Shown: piece after piece, positions 8,699 to 18,353 of the stretch | Layout: each line of letters opens with the position of its first letter | Numbering within the stretch: position 1 is the stretch's first letter | Origin: Moritella sp. 24 | Lineage (GTDB): Bacteria; Pseudomonadota; Gammaproteobacteria; Enterobacterales; Moritellaceae | Length of the DNA stretch: 64,000 nucleotides | Assembly: GCF_018219155.1 (NCBI RefSeq) | Contig: NZ_CP056123.1 | Span: 1,869,505 to 1,933,504, forward strand | Direction of reading: 5' to 3' | The notes under the pieces: model-generated | Databases searched by the model: none | The model's input: the letters and a program-made list of their open reading frames with translations, nothing else | Told to the model about the DNA's origin: nothing | Made by a program: the position numbers and the translations under genes

Positions 8699-10363
8699 TT
8701 AAGCACTTTCTGCAAGTGTCGCTGAGATCACAGACCAATAACAAACTCTGTTTCGGCTATTTTCTTTAGCGATGTATAATGCTTTGTCTGCACACGCAAT
8801 CGTCCCTTCATGCTGGCTATTTTTGTTTGCAATATTTGACTGTGCAGTCGCACCGCCTTGAAATTGTGCGACACCAAACGAACAGGTGATAGAGACTCTA
8901 TCGCTATTCGGTGCAATAAAGTCATATTGTTCGATTGCTACACGTAAGCGTTCTGCCAATATCCCTGATGCATATTCATCGGTATTTGGTAATAATAGAA
9001 TAAATTCTTCACCGCCATAGCGGGCACATATATCGATGTCTCGTACACCACCAGATAAAATAATCGCGACTTTTTTAATGACTTCATCACCAAACTCATG
9101 GCCGTATAGATCGTTAGTTTGCTTAAAGTTATCAATATCAATCATGACGATGCTAAATTTACCACCGTAACGTAGCGAACGATCTGTTTCGTGTTTATAA
9201 CATTTGGCAAATTTACGGCGATTATAAATGCCACTGAGTGGATCGGTATTAACGGCAGACTTTAGCTGTCGTTCTAAAACTTTATATTCTTTAATATCGC
9301 GGCGTAAATTCTTATGTAAATGAAAATATAACAGGATAACTAAAGTCGCAATAATAAAAAACACTAAGAGAAAGCGCAACCGCCACTGAAATTGTAAAAT
9401 GTTCTTCTCTTCAGTTGAGGCTAGAAAGCCATCCATATTAGAGAGATCATATTCTTGCTTACTGTATTTTATTGTTGCTTCAGCCATCGCATCAATGCGC
9501 TCGGGGTTGATGTGACCTAACTGAACAAGATCATTATGTATTAATGTCGTCATTACTTGCGCTTCATAACGGAGCGCGTCAGCTGATTTTGTCGTTTGAT
9601 ATTTATCTTTAATCAGCGTGATTATTTCATCTTGATTCGCAAGTGCATACTCCCAACCTCGTAGCGAGGCACGTTGAAATCGCTCTATTAATAGGTAGTT
9701 TTTCGAAAAGAACGCTTCACTTGTAAATAAGATATCACTATAAAAATTAATGCCGTAAGCTTGAGGGTCCATGATCTGATAGTCGATCCCCATTTGCGCT
9801 AATATATACGGTTGATTTGTTAAGTAACTGGTGATTACGTCTACTTCGCCTGAAATTAGGGCATTCAGCGAATAATCACTTTTTTTGGTAATCGGGGGAA
9901 GTGAATCAAGGTCGACATTTTGCATTTCAAGCATCGTTAATAAATGCGGCTCAAGTCGTCCTGTGTTTGTTGAGATAATCTTATCTTCAAGATCCGCAGG
10001 TGTATTAATACCACTGCTTTTTAGGCTTAACAGCACCTCTGGAGAATATTGAAATAAGGCTGACACTGCGACAACGGGTTTACCTTCCAAGCGCGCTTGA
10101 ACCAATTCGCTGTTACCAATCGAAAAATCGGAACGGCCGCTAATGACTTCTGAAATATTATCTTTATTTGCAGAGCCTCTGCGCAGGTTTAGACTAATAT
10201 TTTCTTCTTGGTAAAAGCCTTTTTCGATTGCTGCATAATAGCCAGCAAATTGAAATTGGTGGTTCCACCTTAAATCTAAATTAACACTATCGAGTGCGTA
10301 TGCGACATTGGTGCTAAATACAGCAATGAAAATGACAATTTGACGGGATAAAGATAAATTCAT
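8699..10363 (-). CDS. Diguanylate cyclase with NMT1/THI5-like periplasmic sensor domain
   Basis: A 554-residue protein fusing an ABC-type solute-binding domain to a GGDEF domain. Residues 1-24 are a signal peptide; residues 25-310 match the NMT1/THI5 periplasmic binding fold (LRWNHQFQFAGYYAAIEKGF, then SDFSIGNSELVQARLEGKPV). A transmembrane helix (about 327-349) leads to GGDEF. GGEEF (450-454) should be active and RDID, five residues before, is an I-site. The layout suggests that a small ligand, perhaps pyrimidine-like as for THI5 or a sulfonate-like anion, is sensed outside and tunes c-di-GMP inside. ATG chosen over the TTG one codon earlier. Confidence 0.9.
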   Translation of the reverse strand: MNLSLSRQIVIFIAVFSTNVAYALDSVNLDLRWNHQFQFAGYYAAIEKGFYQEENISLNLRRGSANKDNISEVISGRSDFSIGNSELVQARLEGKPVVAVSALFQYSPEVLLSLKSSGINTPADLEDKIISTNTGRLEPHLLTMLEMQNVDLDSLPPITKKSDYSLNALISGEVDVITSYLTNQPYILAQMGIDYQIMDPQAYGINFYSDILFTSEAFFSKNYLLIERFQRASLRGWEYALANQDEIITLIKDKYQTTKSADALRYEAQVMTTLIHNDLVQLGHINPERIDAMAEATIKYSKQEYDLSNMDGFLASTEEKNILQFQWRLRFLLVFFIIATLVILLYFHLHKNLRRDIKEYKVLERQLKSAVNTDPLSGIYNRRKFAKCYKHETDRSLRYGGKFSIVMIDIDNFKQTNDLYGHEFGDEVIKKVAIILSGGVRDIDICARYGGEEFILLLPNTDEYASGILAERLRVAIEQYDFIAPNSDRVSITCSFGVAQFQGGATAQSNIANKNSQHEGTIACADKALYIAKENSRNRVCYWSVISATLAESA

Positions 10364-10582
10364 CAATAGTTATGATATCCAATAAACTAGAGCAACATGA
10401 GATATATTGATTTAAAACATCGAAATTAAATCAATTAATTTACACCGCTAAATTAACACTTTATGGACAGTTCTTCAATAAAATTAAGCGCAAGTTTGCA
10501 TGTCATTATATGAAAATTCAAATATAACAGGGACTTAACAACCTTATGTTTTTCAAGGTTTTTGTAGGTTATAAAATAGGCT

Positions 10583-10626
10583 AAAAAAATAGGTTAAACC
10601 ATATTGAAAATGCTGGTTTAACCTAT
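10583..10626 (-). terminator. Rho-independent terminator of the RND pump genes
   Basis: A perfect 13-base inverted repeat (10589-10601 with 10614-10626) followed, on the minus strand, by seven T. It lies twelve bases past the stop of the RND permease gene. Confidence 0.88.
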
Positions 10627-10637
10627 GTGTAGATCTT

Positions 10638-13600
10638 TTATTCGGTGATACTTTTAGGTCGAATAAAGGTCAGATATAAGCAAGGTATGACGATTAATAC
10701 CACGGGCAGTGAAAACAACAGCCCGTAACCAAGAGTAAGCGACATGGGCCCCATGTAAACATCGGTGCCACCAAGTCCATAGGCAAGTGGAAGTAATCCT
10801 GCGACGGTCGTTATTGATGTAAGCAGTATTGGTCGAAGTCTGCTTAGGGCTGCATTTAATACCGCATCGAAGCACGCATATCCTTGCATTTTTAATTCGT
10901 TAATACAGTTAATCAATACTAATGAGTTATTGACCACTACGCCTGTCATGCCCAGAATACCGATAAGTGCAAATAGGGACAGGGGTTCAAAATGAATAAA
11001 CAATGCGAGCATGGCAGCTACGCTTGCAAACGGGATAACCGACATCACCAATAACGGTTGCAGTAATGAACCAAACATAATCGCTAATACAAAATAAATA
11101 CCGAGTATCGCAGCTGGGAAAGCAACGGCAAAACCGGTTAATGTTTCGTTGGTTTTTTCTGCTTCACCACCAATATCAAGACGAATTCCCATTGCTATTT
11201 GAGATTGTAATGCAGTTGTTAGCTCCGTCGTTATCGTATTGGGTTCTAACGATTTATCGGTAATTTGTGCCGTGACGATGACTTGACGTTCGCCATTAAA
11301 GTGTTGAAGTAAGCGTGGTGCTTGAATCGCTTCAACGTAGGCTAATCGGTTTAATGGAATTTGTAAGCCACTCGCTGTGTAAATTTTGGTATTACGTAAC
11401 TTTTCTAACGTGCGACTTTCACTGTCCATAATCACTCTTAAGCTCACTTCTTCATCTCCAATCCAAGTACTTGTCACGCTATCACCATCAAAAGCGATAC
11501 GTAATGTGGTTGCAAGATCATTAACGGTAAGTCCATAGCGTGCTAACCATTCATATTGTGGAATAATTTGTAATTGTGGGTCTTTCAATGATTCGCTATG
11601 CGTTATTTTATCTAACCCTTGTCGCTGCTGCATCCAGTTTTCGACAGCGATGACGGCAGCATCACGATCTGACTTGTTGTTACCAATAACCCTCACTTCA
11701 ACTGGTTCGCCAGGAGGTGGACCACCGGCATCAACCGTAAACTTAACTAAATTAATCGTATTAATATGTTTTATTTGTGTATTTAAACTATCAATAATTT
11801 GCTCTGCACTCCGTTCGCGTTGTTCTGCGTTTGTTAGACTGATAAGGCCTTGGCTCGTTGGTGTTGAGTAGGTGATTTCGTAACTTACAAGTTCATTACT
11901 TGGGAGTGCCGATATAGCTTGTTCAAGTTCATGGTGGGCAAGACGGATCTTATCCAGTGGTGTTCCAGATTCGACTTCGGTATATATCTCAATGTACTTA
12001 GCTGATTCAGAGGGAAACAAATCGATTTTTAAATTACTGACAAGAAAACCGCCAAAGAAAAGTAGTCCGATGGCGATAACGATGACACTGCGTTTCCACT
12101 TTAAGCAGTGTGTTAGTATTTTACGATAAATCATGGTTGGCACTTGAAAACTAGCTGTGTTCTCGACGACTTTATTGTGTGCTAACGTTTCACTCGTTTT
12201 AGCGTTGAGTTTGTTATCGGCTTTCGAAAGTGAGTTTGCAAGATGCGCGGGTAAAGTTAATGTGCATTCAGCTAACGAAAATAACAGGGCTGCAATGACG
12301 GTTATTGGGATCACAGCAACGGCTTTGCCTAATATTCCCGGAATAAAGAGCATAGGAATGAAAACGAGCGCTGTTGTTGTTAAGCTGGCGAGGATTGGTT
12401 TGATTACCTTAGTTGTACCATTAACTGCGGCATCAATTGCACTTGCACCTTGTTCTTTTTCTTGATAAATACTTTCGGCGACAATAACGGAGTCATCAAC
12501 AATAATACCTATCACCAATAGCATGGCTGACAGTGTAATACTGTCTAAGTTCATATCAAGGGCGGGTAAAATAGCCATTACTCCAAGTACACAAAACGGA
12601 ATGGAAACAGACACCCAAAATGCAATTTGACGTTTCAAAATCAAACTTAATACAATTAAAACCAGCAATAGTCCTACGCCGCCGTTAGTGGATACAATCT
12701 TAAACTTGTCATCCATGTCTTGACCAAGGTTCAGTGATGTTAAAAACTGAAACTGTCCGTCTAAACGTTGCTCTTCTCGGCTAAATAAACCTTCAACATT
12801 GGCAATGGTTGCGCGAATATCTGCGCTTGCGCTTTTACTGATTTGAAATAATATGGCTGGTTGCCCATTAATCACGCCTAGTTGTGTTGCTTTTTCAAAT
12901 GAATCACTGACTTTGGCTATGTCACCAAGACGAACCAAACCGCCGCCGGGTAGTACTTTAATAATCGTGTTTTGAAGTTCTTCAATACCCTGAACTTGGG
13001 TTAGCGTAACAATACGTTGTTCATTATTCCACGATTCAACAGCGCCTCCTGATAAAGATAAGTTACGGTTTTTTACCGCATTAATGACGTCATCGAAGGT
13101 GAGTTGATAGCGGCTTACTTTGGTTGGTTTAACTTCAATCCAGAACTCGCGCTCACGGAACCCAGACATATTGACAGAGCCAACCCCTGATAAAGTACGT
13201 AGTTGTTTTTCAAGACTTCGACTGTACGCCTGTAATTCGCTATCGCTACCCGTACTCGTGACTCCAAAGGTAAATATTTCAAATGTAGCAGTGTTTTTTC
13301 GCTCAACGAGTGGCGGATTTGTCACATCTTTAGGTAGATCACTGACACGATCAACCGCTTGTTGAATCTTGGTGACGGTTTCGGCAATATCGCTGCTTTC
13401 GTCTAGTTCAAGATTTATGTAAGAGCGTCCATCTGCAGATTCTGATGTGAAGCGGTCAACCCCTTGTACCGAACGTAATTCTTTTTCAATTTTATTGGTT
13501 ATATTAAGTTCGATATCTTGTGCTGATGCGCCTGGATATTGAGTCGTGATCGTCACTTCTGGAAACGCAATATCGGGTAGTTCTTGCAGTTTTAGAATAC

Positions 13601-13691
13601 TGACAGCGCCAATACCAATCGCTAACACCATAATCGTGATGATGCGGGCTAAAAAGCTACGTTGTGCAAAATAGGCAATAAATGAATGCAT
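10638..13691 (-). CDS. RND-family efflux permease
   Basis: A 1017-residue inner-membrane proton antiporter of the AcrB/HAE1-like superfamily. It opens with a helix (FLARIITIMVLAIGIGAVS) and the porter-domain signature ELPDIAFPEVTITTQYPGAS. The central membrane block includes IGIIVDDSVIVAES with the Asp pair of the proton relay, and the duplicated second half ends in NNSLVLINCINE and GLLPLAYG. It should move drugs, lipids or other amphiphiles out of the inner leaflet or periplasm. It is co-transcribed with the adaptor gene 28 bases upstream. No outer-membrane channel gene is nearby, so a TolC elsewhere is presumably shared. Substrate unknown. Confidence 0.93.
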   Translation of the reverse strand: MHSFIAYFAQRSFLARIITIMVLAIGIGAVSILKLQELPDIAFPEVTITTQYPGASAQDIELNITNKIEKELRSVQGVDRFTSESADGRSYINLELDESSDIAETVTKIQQAVDRVSDLPKDVTNPPLVERKNTATFEIFTFGVTSTGSDSELQAYSRSLEKQLRTLSGVGSVNMSGFREREFWIEVKPTKVSRYQLTFDDVINAVKNRNLSLSGGAVESWNNEQRIVTLTQVQGIEELQNTIIKVLPGGGLVRLGDIAKVSDSFEKATQLGVINGQPAILFQISKSASADIRATIANVEGLFSREEQRLDGQFQFLTSLNLGQDMDDKFKIVSTNGGVGLLLVLIVLSLILKRQIAFWVSVSIPFCVLGVMAILPALDMNLDSITLSAMLLVIGIIVDDSVIVAESIYQEKEQGASAIDAAVNGTTKVIKPILASLTTTALVFIPMLFIPGILGKAVAVIPITVIAALLFSLAECTLTLPAHLANSLSKADNKLNAKTSETLAHNKVVENTASFQVPTMIYRKILTHCLKWKRSVIVIAIGLLFFGGFLVSNLKIDLFPSESAKYIEIYTEVESGTPLDKIRLAHHELEQAISALPSNELVSYEITYSTPTSQGLISLTNAEQRERSAEQIIDSLNTQIKHINTINLVKFTVDAGGPPPGEPVEVRVIGNNKSDRDAAVIAVENWMQQRQGLDKITHSESLKDPQLQIIPQYEWLARYGLTVNDLATTLRIAFDGDSVTSTWIGDEEVSLRVIMDSESRTLEKLRNTKIYTASGLQIPLNRLAYVEAIQAPRLLQHFNGERQVIVTAQITDKSLEPNTITTELTTALQSQIAMGIRLDIGGEAEKTNETLTGFAVAFPAAILGIYFVLAIMFGSLLQPLLVMSVIPFASVAAMLALFIHFEPLSLFALIGILGMTGVVVNNSLVLINCINELKMQGYACFDAVLNAALSRLRPILLTSITTVAGLLPLAYGLGGTDVYMGPMSLTLGYGLLFSLPVVLIVIPCLYLTFIRPKSITE

Positions 13692-13719
13692 AATGATTAT
13701 CCGTTAGGACTTGTCGTGG

Positions 13720-14490
13720 TTATTTATCTAGGATGTTTGTTGTCGCGTGCATTGACATACCCGGCTTAAATTGATGACGAGGGTTGTTTATCTCGACATC
13801 TACAGGGTAGGCGAAACTGTTATCGACTAGTGCAATGCCAATACGTTTGATCGTGGAGGTTACTTTATTGTTGGGGTTAGCCTCGGACCAAAGTTGAATA
13901 TCTTGACCTATTTTCAGTTGATCAATTTCATATTCACTGGCGAGTAAACGTATTGTCAGAGTATCAATATTCACGACTTGGTAGAGCGGGGTACCGCGAT
14001 CCACCCAAGAACCATTATCAATACTGCGTTGACTAATGTAACCACTGATACTGCTTGTTATCTGAGTTCGATCTAAGTCTAACTCTGCTTTTATAAGACC
14101 AATTTCAGCCAGCTGCAGACTCGCACTTGCAGCATCAAAATCGGTTGATGCAATATCCAGTTCATTCTGTGACAAGCTTTGTTGTTGCTGTAATTGAAGG
14201 TAGCGTTTATAGATAGATTCTTTGATTTTTAAGTCGGCTTTAGATAAGGCTAAATTTGCTTGCTGTTTATTGACTTCTAATGAGAAATCCTGAGACTGAA
14301 TAGTGAGTAAATCTTGCCCTTGTATCACACTGTCACCGAGCTCTAATTTAGCCTGTTGAACGACACCACTGATCTCGGCAACGATATTCAGTGGGTTATT
14401 GCTCGCAACATGGCCAATTAAATTCAGAGATAGAGCGGGCTGTGAAAATGTCAGTAACATAATTAGTGGTGGCAGTATTTTTCTGTTCAT
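13720..14490 (-). CDS. RND efflux periplasmic adaptor (membrane fusion protein)
   Basis: A 256-residue adaptor that links an RND permease to an outer-membrane duct. After a signal peptide (cleaved near residue 21, ALS-LN), it shows half a lipoyl domain (VAEISGVVQQAKLELGDSVI), a short alpha-helical hairpin rich in Gln and Leu, the second lipoyl half (ISGYISQRSIDNGSWVDRG), and a beta-barrel domain. It is shorter than AcrA (about 400), lacking most of the membrane-proximal domain. The ATG used has GAG nine bases upstream; an ATG three codons earlier has no spacing for a ribosome site. First gene of the pump pair. Confidence 0.88.
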   Translation of the reverse strand: MNRKILPPLIMLLTFSQPALSLNLIGHVASNNPLNIVAEISGVVQQAKLELGDSVIQGQDLLTIQSQDFSLEVNKQQANLALSKADLKIKESIYKRYLQLQQQQSLSQNELDIASTDFDAASASLQLAEIGLIKAELDLDRTQITSSISGYISQRSIDNGSWVDRGTPLYQVVNIDTLTIRLLASEYEIDQLKIGQDIQLWSEANPNNKVTSTIKRIGIALVDNSFAYPVDVEINNPRHQFKPGMSMHATTNILDK

Positions 14491-14499
14491 AATTGTCAT

Positions 14500-14834
14500 C
14501 TCAATAATGGTGTGAACGAATTATCACTATGGAGTCGATAATAACGTCTGCAATGTCAATGATTTGTCAATGAAACTGTATAAAGTAAATAAATGAGCGG
14601 TTTAATTGCATTAACCTTGTTTGTTGGTGTTGATTATTTGTGTTGTTAAGTTTGTATTCTGGTTAAAAAATGGCAGTTAAGATGTAAAATGTGAGAGGCT
14701 TCGCTTTATTGAATGTTGGATTTGTTTTACCCGCCATAATTATCTTTATCGTAACGAGTAAAAATTTATTGTGTGTAACAATAACCCTATTGGAGTACTT
14801 ATAACTGTATATTCATTAGGAGAATGGAGCTCAC
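14500..14834. promoter_or_regulatory. Divergent control region, RND adaptor / dicarboxylate carrier
   Basis: Non-coding stretch holding the promoters of two divergent units. The one clear element is a perfect 7-5-7 palindrome TTATTGT-GTGTA-ACAATAA (14766-14784), about 50 bases before the carrier's ATG and typical in size of a dimeric repressor or activator site. No regulator gene lies next to it. Confidence 0.4.
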
Positions 14835-16223
14835 ATGAACAAAAATGAAAGCCTACCGCTACCCACCAATACGATGAAGTGGCTAACAAATAAAAACAGC
14901 GTGATTGTTATATTGGATATTGTCCTGTTTGCATTGTTATATAATTTTTTACCCTTTGAAAAAGACGTCGTACTAGGGCTTAGCATTTTGAGCTTTATTG
15001 CCGTTTTATGGTTAACAGAAGCGTTACATGTGAGTATCACCGCTATTTTAGTGCCTGTGCTTGCGGTGGTATTTGGCGTGTTTAATACGCAAACGGCATT
15101 AAATAACTTTTCTAATCCGATTATCTTTTTGTTTCTTGGTGGCTTTGCATTAGCGGCTGCGTTACACAGACAAGAGTTAGATAAAGTGATTGCAGACAAA
15201 GTATTAGTGTTGGCAAAAGGCAGGATGAATGTTGCTGTATTCATGCTATTTGGTGTGACAGCTGCGTTATCAATGTGGATCAGTAATACGGCAACCACAG
15301 CCATGATGTTGCCTTTGGTATTAGGGGTGCTTAATAAGGTTAATACCAAGACAGGACATAACACTTATGTATTTGTATTACTTGGTATTGCTTATTGTGC
15401 AAGTATCGGTGGTATTGCGACTATTGTTGGTAGCCCGCCTAATGCGATTGCCGCTGCACAGCTAAACCTTAGTTTTACGGAGTGGATGTCGTATGGCGTG
15501 CCTGTTACTTTGATCTTATTGCCGATTACTGTCGGTGTGTTATATGTCTTGCTTAAGCCGAATCTAAATGAAATATTCGAATTAGACCATAAACCGGTTG
15601 AGTGGGATAAAGGGAAGGTTGTTACGTTAGCTATTTTTGCGTTTACGGTATGCTTGTGGATATTCAGTAAACCCATTAATGCAATGCTGGGTGGTTTTTC
15701 TAAGTTTGATACGTTAGTTGCGTTGATGGCTATTGTCTTAGTGGGTGTCGCCCGTGTTGTTAACTGGAAAGACATCGAGAAAACGACGGACTGGGGGGTA
15801 TTAATCTTATTTGGTGGTGGTATTTGCTTAAGTAATATCTTAAAAGCCACTGGGACGAGTGTGTTTTTGGCTGAAAGTTTAAGTGATATTTTAGCACAAG
15901 CAGGTATGGTTATTATTATTCTAACCGTGGTTGCCTTTGTGGTTATGCTTACGGAGTTTGCCAGTAATACAGCGAGTGCTGCCTTGTTAATTCCGGTATT
16001 TGCAGGTGTCGCAGAAGCGCTTGGTATGTCACCTATTGTGCTATCGACATTAATCGCGATTGCAGCTTCTTGTGCATTTATGTTGCCTGTTGCCACGCCA
16101 CCAAATGCGATTGTATTTAGTACAGGGCATATCAAACAATCAGAAATGATGCGTGTTGGTATTTATCTTAACTTGATTTGTATTTTCGCTTTATCGCTTA
16201 TTGCTTGGGTGTTCTGGTCGTAG
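14835..16223 (+). CDS. DASS (SLC13) sodium/dicarboxylate symporter, VcINDY-like
   Basis: A 462-residue inner-membrane carrier, the same length as Vibrio cholerae VcINDY. The two substrate and sodium-binding SNT motifs are present: [13 protein letters not shown] (about residues 156-168) and [13 protein letters not shown] (about 375-387), each next to a conserved Pro-rich loop (GSPPNAIA and ATPPNAIV). About eleven hydrophobic helices and two re-entrant hairpins fit the elevator fold. Expected cargo is succinate, malate or fumarate taken up with sodium ions, or possibly sulfate. GGAG lies in the leader and the ATG is the only fitting start. It is transcribed alone and followed by a terminator. 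Confidence 0.9.
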   Translation: MNKNESLPLPTNTMKWLTNKNSVIVILDIVLFALLYNFLPFEKDVVLGLSILSFIAVLWLTEALHVSITAILVPVLAVVFGVFNTQTALNNFSNPIIFLFLGGFALAAALHRQELDKVIADKVLVLAKGRMNVAVFMLFGVTAALSMWISNTATTAMMLPLVLGVLNKVNTKTGHNTYVFVLLGIAYCASIGGIATIVGSPPNAIAAAQLNLSFTEWMSYGVPVTLILLPITVGVLYVLLKPNLNEIFELDHKPVEWDKGKVVTLAIFAFTVCLWIFSKPINAMLGGFSKFDTLVALMAIVLVGVARVVNWKDIEKTTDWGVLILFGGGICLSNILKATGTSVFLAESLSDILAQAGMVIIILTVVAFVVMLTEFASNTASAALLIPVFAGVAEALGMSPIVLSTLIAIAASCAFMLPVATPPNAIVFSTGHIKQSEMMRVGIYLNLICIFALSLIAWVFWS

Positions 16224-16250
16224 TTATTACTTATTGCCAGTCTACGAGTT

Positions 16251-16278
16251 AAAAAGGCCGCTTAATTGCGGTCTTTTT
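16251..16278 (+). terminator. Rho-independent terminator of the DASS carrier
   Basis: An 11-base stem (16251-16261 with 16268-16278, one G-U) with a six-base loop; the 3' arm ends in five T. Confidence 0.88.
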
Positions 16279-16450
16279 GTGCATTTCATTCACTAGTTAA
16301 TAACCCTTTATAGCTAGTTAATGTTCTGGTTTTACATTTTTGTGAGGTTAAACTCGTTATAAAATGCTTTAAATCTATTTATTAGCGTAACATAATGTTT
16401 AGGTTATTCATTATTATCCCCAGCCAAGCTATATATAGAACAGGTGTGTC

Positions 16451-17926
16451 TTGAAATTTAGAGTTGTTATTTACTTAGTTGTTATTATTAGCGTTATTAT
16501 TTCTTATCAGATTAATCGTTCCGAGAGCAAGCAGCTAGATAAATTTCAACAATCGTTTCTAATGGTAGAGGCGCGTCTAGGTGAACTCTTTTATCATCTC
16601 CAAGCGATACAATATGGTATGTCATTACTGAGTAGTGCTGACAATCAATCTGCTAGTGTTGCGAATTTAAATTTTAATCGGATGGAAGATAATACCTGCC
16701 AAATATCAAAAAAGTTTAGTCCTGATCAGATGTATGACTTTGAAACTAATTTCTTAGTGGTCAGTGGTGGATCTGGTTGTGAATCTGACTCGGTATTAAA
16801 TAATAAGATCATCGAGACAATTAAAATCGCCCCTATGATGACATTCTTGGCAGGTCGAGCTGAAGATGTGATTAGCCTGTATTTTATCTCTATGGATAAA
16901 TTCGTTATCACCTCACCAAAATATAATGCTTTAGTCGTCAAGCCAGATGAATTTGAAAGTAAACTATTTAAACGACCTTATATGCAAAAAGTATTTAGCG
17001 CTGGCATTGAAAATCTGGGTAATAATATTTTCATTTCAGGCCCTTATGCAGATCTGAGTTTAAACAAAGATGTGCTTACTTTCTCCATTGCGATTTTTAT
17101 GGATAAAGCGTTCTATGGTGTACTGAACATGGATATTTTATGGGATGATCTTGTTGCTGGCATTGATCCGGATTTTCATATTATTAATGATCCGAATCCA
17201 GCTCCCAGTAGTGCTTGGCTCAGTGATCCCCTAAGCTTTGATGGGGTCGCCAGTGATTTACGTCTGGTTATGCCAAATTCAATCGGTGATCAAATCACGT
17301 ATTTAATTAAGAATAGCCTTATTGATATTGCGTTTTATTTTATCGCTATTGTGCTGGCTGGCTGGGTATTGTATACGTTAAAATTACGTCTTGTATCGCA
17401 GAAACTCGCCACTGAATCCCATCATGATCCTTTAACTGGGTTATTAAATCGCCGTGGCTTTATGGCAGAGCTTGGGGTGATCAAGCATCATCAATATTAC
17501 TCTTTTATGATCATTGATTTAGATAATTTTAAGCATGTTAATGATACCTATGGGCATCCTATTGGCGATGAAGTACTGGTTCGTGTCACAACCGCTATTC
17601 AGCAGCAAATTAGAGACAGAGACATGTTATGCCGCCTTGGCGGTGAAGAGTTTGGTTTATTAATTACTTATAATAAAAATAATAAACAGATGAATATATT
17701 TGAACGTATTTGTGAATCGGTAGCCAATTTGCCACATTACAGTGATGATCTTGAGTTTCGTGTGACTATGTCTGGTGGTGCTGTAACAACATCATCAATC
17801 GATCAAGTTAAATCAATGACAACTATGATGAAACAAGCTGATAAGCTGTTGTATGAAGCGAAAATAGCGGGGAAAAACCGTGTTTTGTATAGCGATTTTA
17901 ATGATAACCTTTCTTTAGATGACTAG
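16451..17926 (+). CDS. Membrane diguanylate cyclase
   Basis: A 491-residue c-di-GMP synthase with an N-terminal membrane helix (about 5-20), a periplasmic sensor of about 260 residues with three Cys, a second helix (about 288-308) and a GGDEF domain. HDPLTGLLNRRGF opens the catalytic domain, DLDNFKHVNDTYGHP carries the metal Asp, GGEEF (397-401) is the catalytic loop, and RDRD five residues before is an I-site. The periplasmic part resembles PDC/Cache-like sensors but I cannot identify a ligand motif. The start is TTG, seven bases past AGGTG; the helix begins directly after. It is a single-gene unit. Confidence 0.88.
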   Translation: MKFRVVIYLVVIISVIISYQINRSESKQLDKFQQSFLMVEARLGELFYHLQAIQYGMSLLSSADNQSASVANLNFNRMEDNTCQISKKFSPDQMYDFETNFLVVSGGSGCESDSVLNNKIIETIKIAPMMTFLAGRAEDVISLYFISMDKFVITSPKYNALVVKPDEFESKLFKRPYMQKVFSAGIENLGNNIFISGPYADLSLNKDVLTFSIAIFMDKAFYGVLNMDILWDDLVAGIDPDFHIINDPNPAPSSAWLSDPLSFDGVASDLRLVMPNSIGDQITYLIKNSLIDIAFYFIAIVLAGWVLYTLKLRLVSQKLATESHHDPLTGLLNRRGFMAELGVIKHHQYYSFMIIDLDNFKHVNDTYGHPIGDEVLVRVTTAIQQQIRDRDMLCRLGGEEFGLLITYNKNNKQMNIFERICESVANLPHYSDDLEFRVTMSGGAVTTSSIDQVKSMTTMMKQADKLLYEAKIAGKNRVLYSDFNDNLSLDD

Positions 17927-18233
17927 TCATCTATCCTGAACCCTTATTCTACATATTGAAAAGTCGATACCAGAGAACCTGGTAATGTTCGAATTGTTCA
18001 AATGCACTTAAGTACTTTCGTTTATATACATTCAATCATGTCCCCGCTGTTTATATCCATATTTGATTATATAAGACTTTATTTCAGATGTTAAAGCTAC
18101 TTCCAAAGTGTTAATGTTGTTACGGGTATGTGCTCACATTCTATTATTCTATAAGAAAATATGGTCAGACCAGCTCGATACTGCGTATTTTTTATGTGAT
18201 TACACTTCACTGTGTCGCATTTTGTAACATTTA

Positions 18234-18251
18234 TGTGCTCGAACGCTCATT
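18234..18251. promoter_or_regulatory. Putative GlpR operator
   Basis: TGTGCTCGAACGCTCATT has the central TCGAACG core and flanking half-sites of E. coli GlpR operators with a few mismatches. It lies about 100 bases before glpF, a usual place for repression of the glycerol facilitator. The regulator gene is not in the window. Confidence 0.45.
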
Positions 18252-18298
18252 TTTATTCCTTGTTTGTTTTAATTATGTATTAAAAGTGTAAATTTAAA

Positions 18299-18319
18299 TT
18301 CACACGAACATTGTGTGAA
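18299..18319. repeat. Perfect inverted repeat upstream of glpF
   Basis: TTCACAC-GAACATT-GTGTGAA, a perfect 7-base inverted repeat with a seven-base spacer, ending 34 bases before the glpF ATG. It may be an operator or a hairpin in the 5' leader. Confidence 0.5.
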
Positions 18320-18353
18320 CCCTACATAATAAAATATAACAAAGGAATGAATA

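Larger units (their letters stand above)
17927..18353 (+). promoter_or_regulatory. glpF upstream control region
   Basis: No gene is seen. The stretch carries several TTCG-type elements typical of GlpR control: ATGTTCG followed by AATTGTTC at 17985-17998 and a better palindromic site listed separately. TGTGA at 18195-18199 is a single CRP half-site without a good partner. A 7-7-7 inverted repeat lies close to the glpF start. Repression by GlpR and relief by glycerol-3-phosphate are expected. Confidence 0.45.

Noticed and set aside
14831-15364. Open frame of 177 codons on the minus strand
   Set aside because: Same antisense effect over the 5' half of the carrier gene; no start signal or family motif.
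15392-16135. Open frame of 247 codons opposite the dicarboxylate carrier
   Set aside because: Antisense shadow of a strongly conserved transporter gene; composition (Ala, Ile, Asn, Thr rich) mirrors the complementary strand and no ribosome site precedes it.
18195-18210. CRP site upstream of glpF
   Set aside because: Only the TGTGA half fits; the second half does not match at six-base spacing, so not called as a site.
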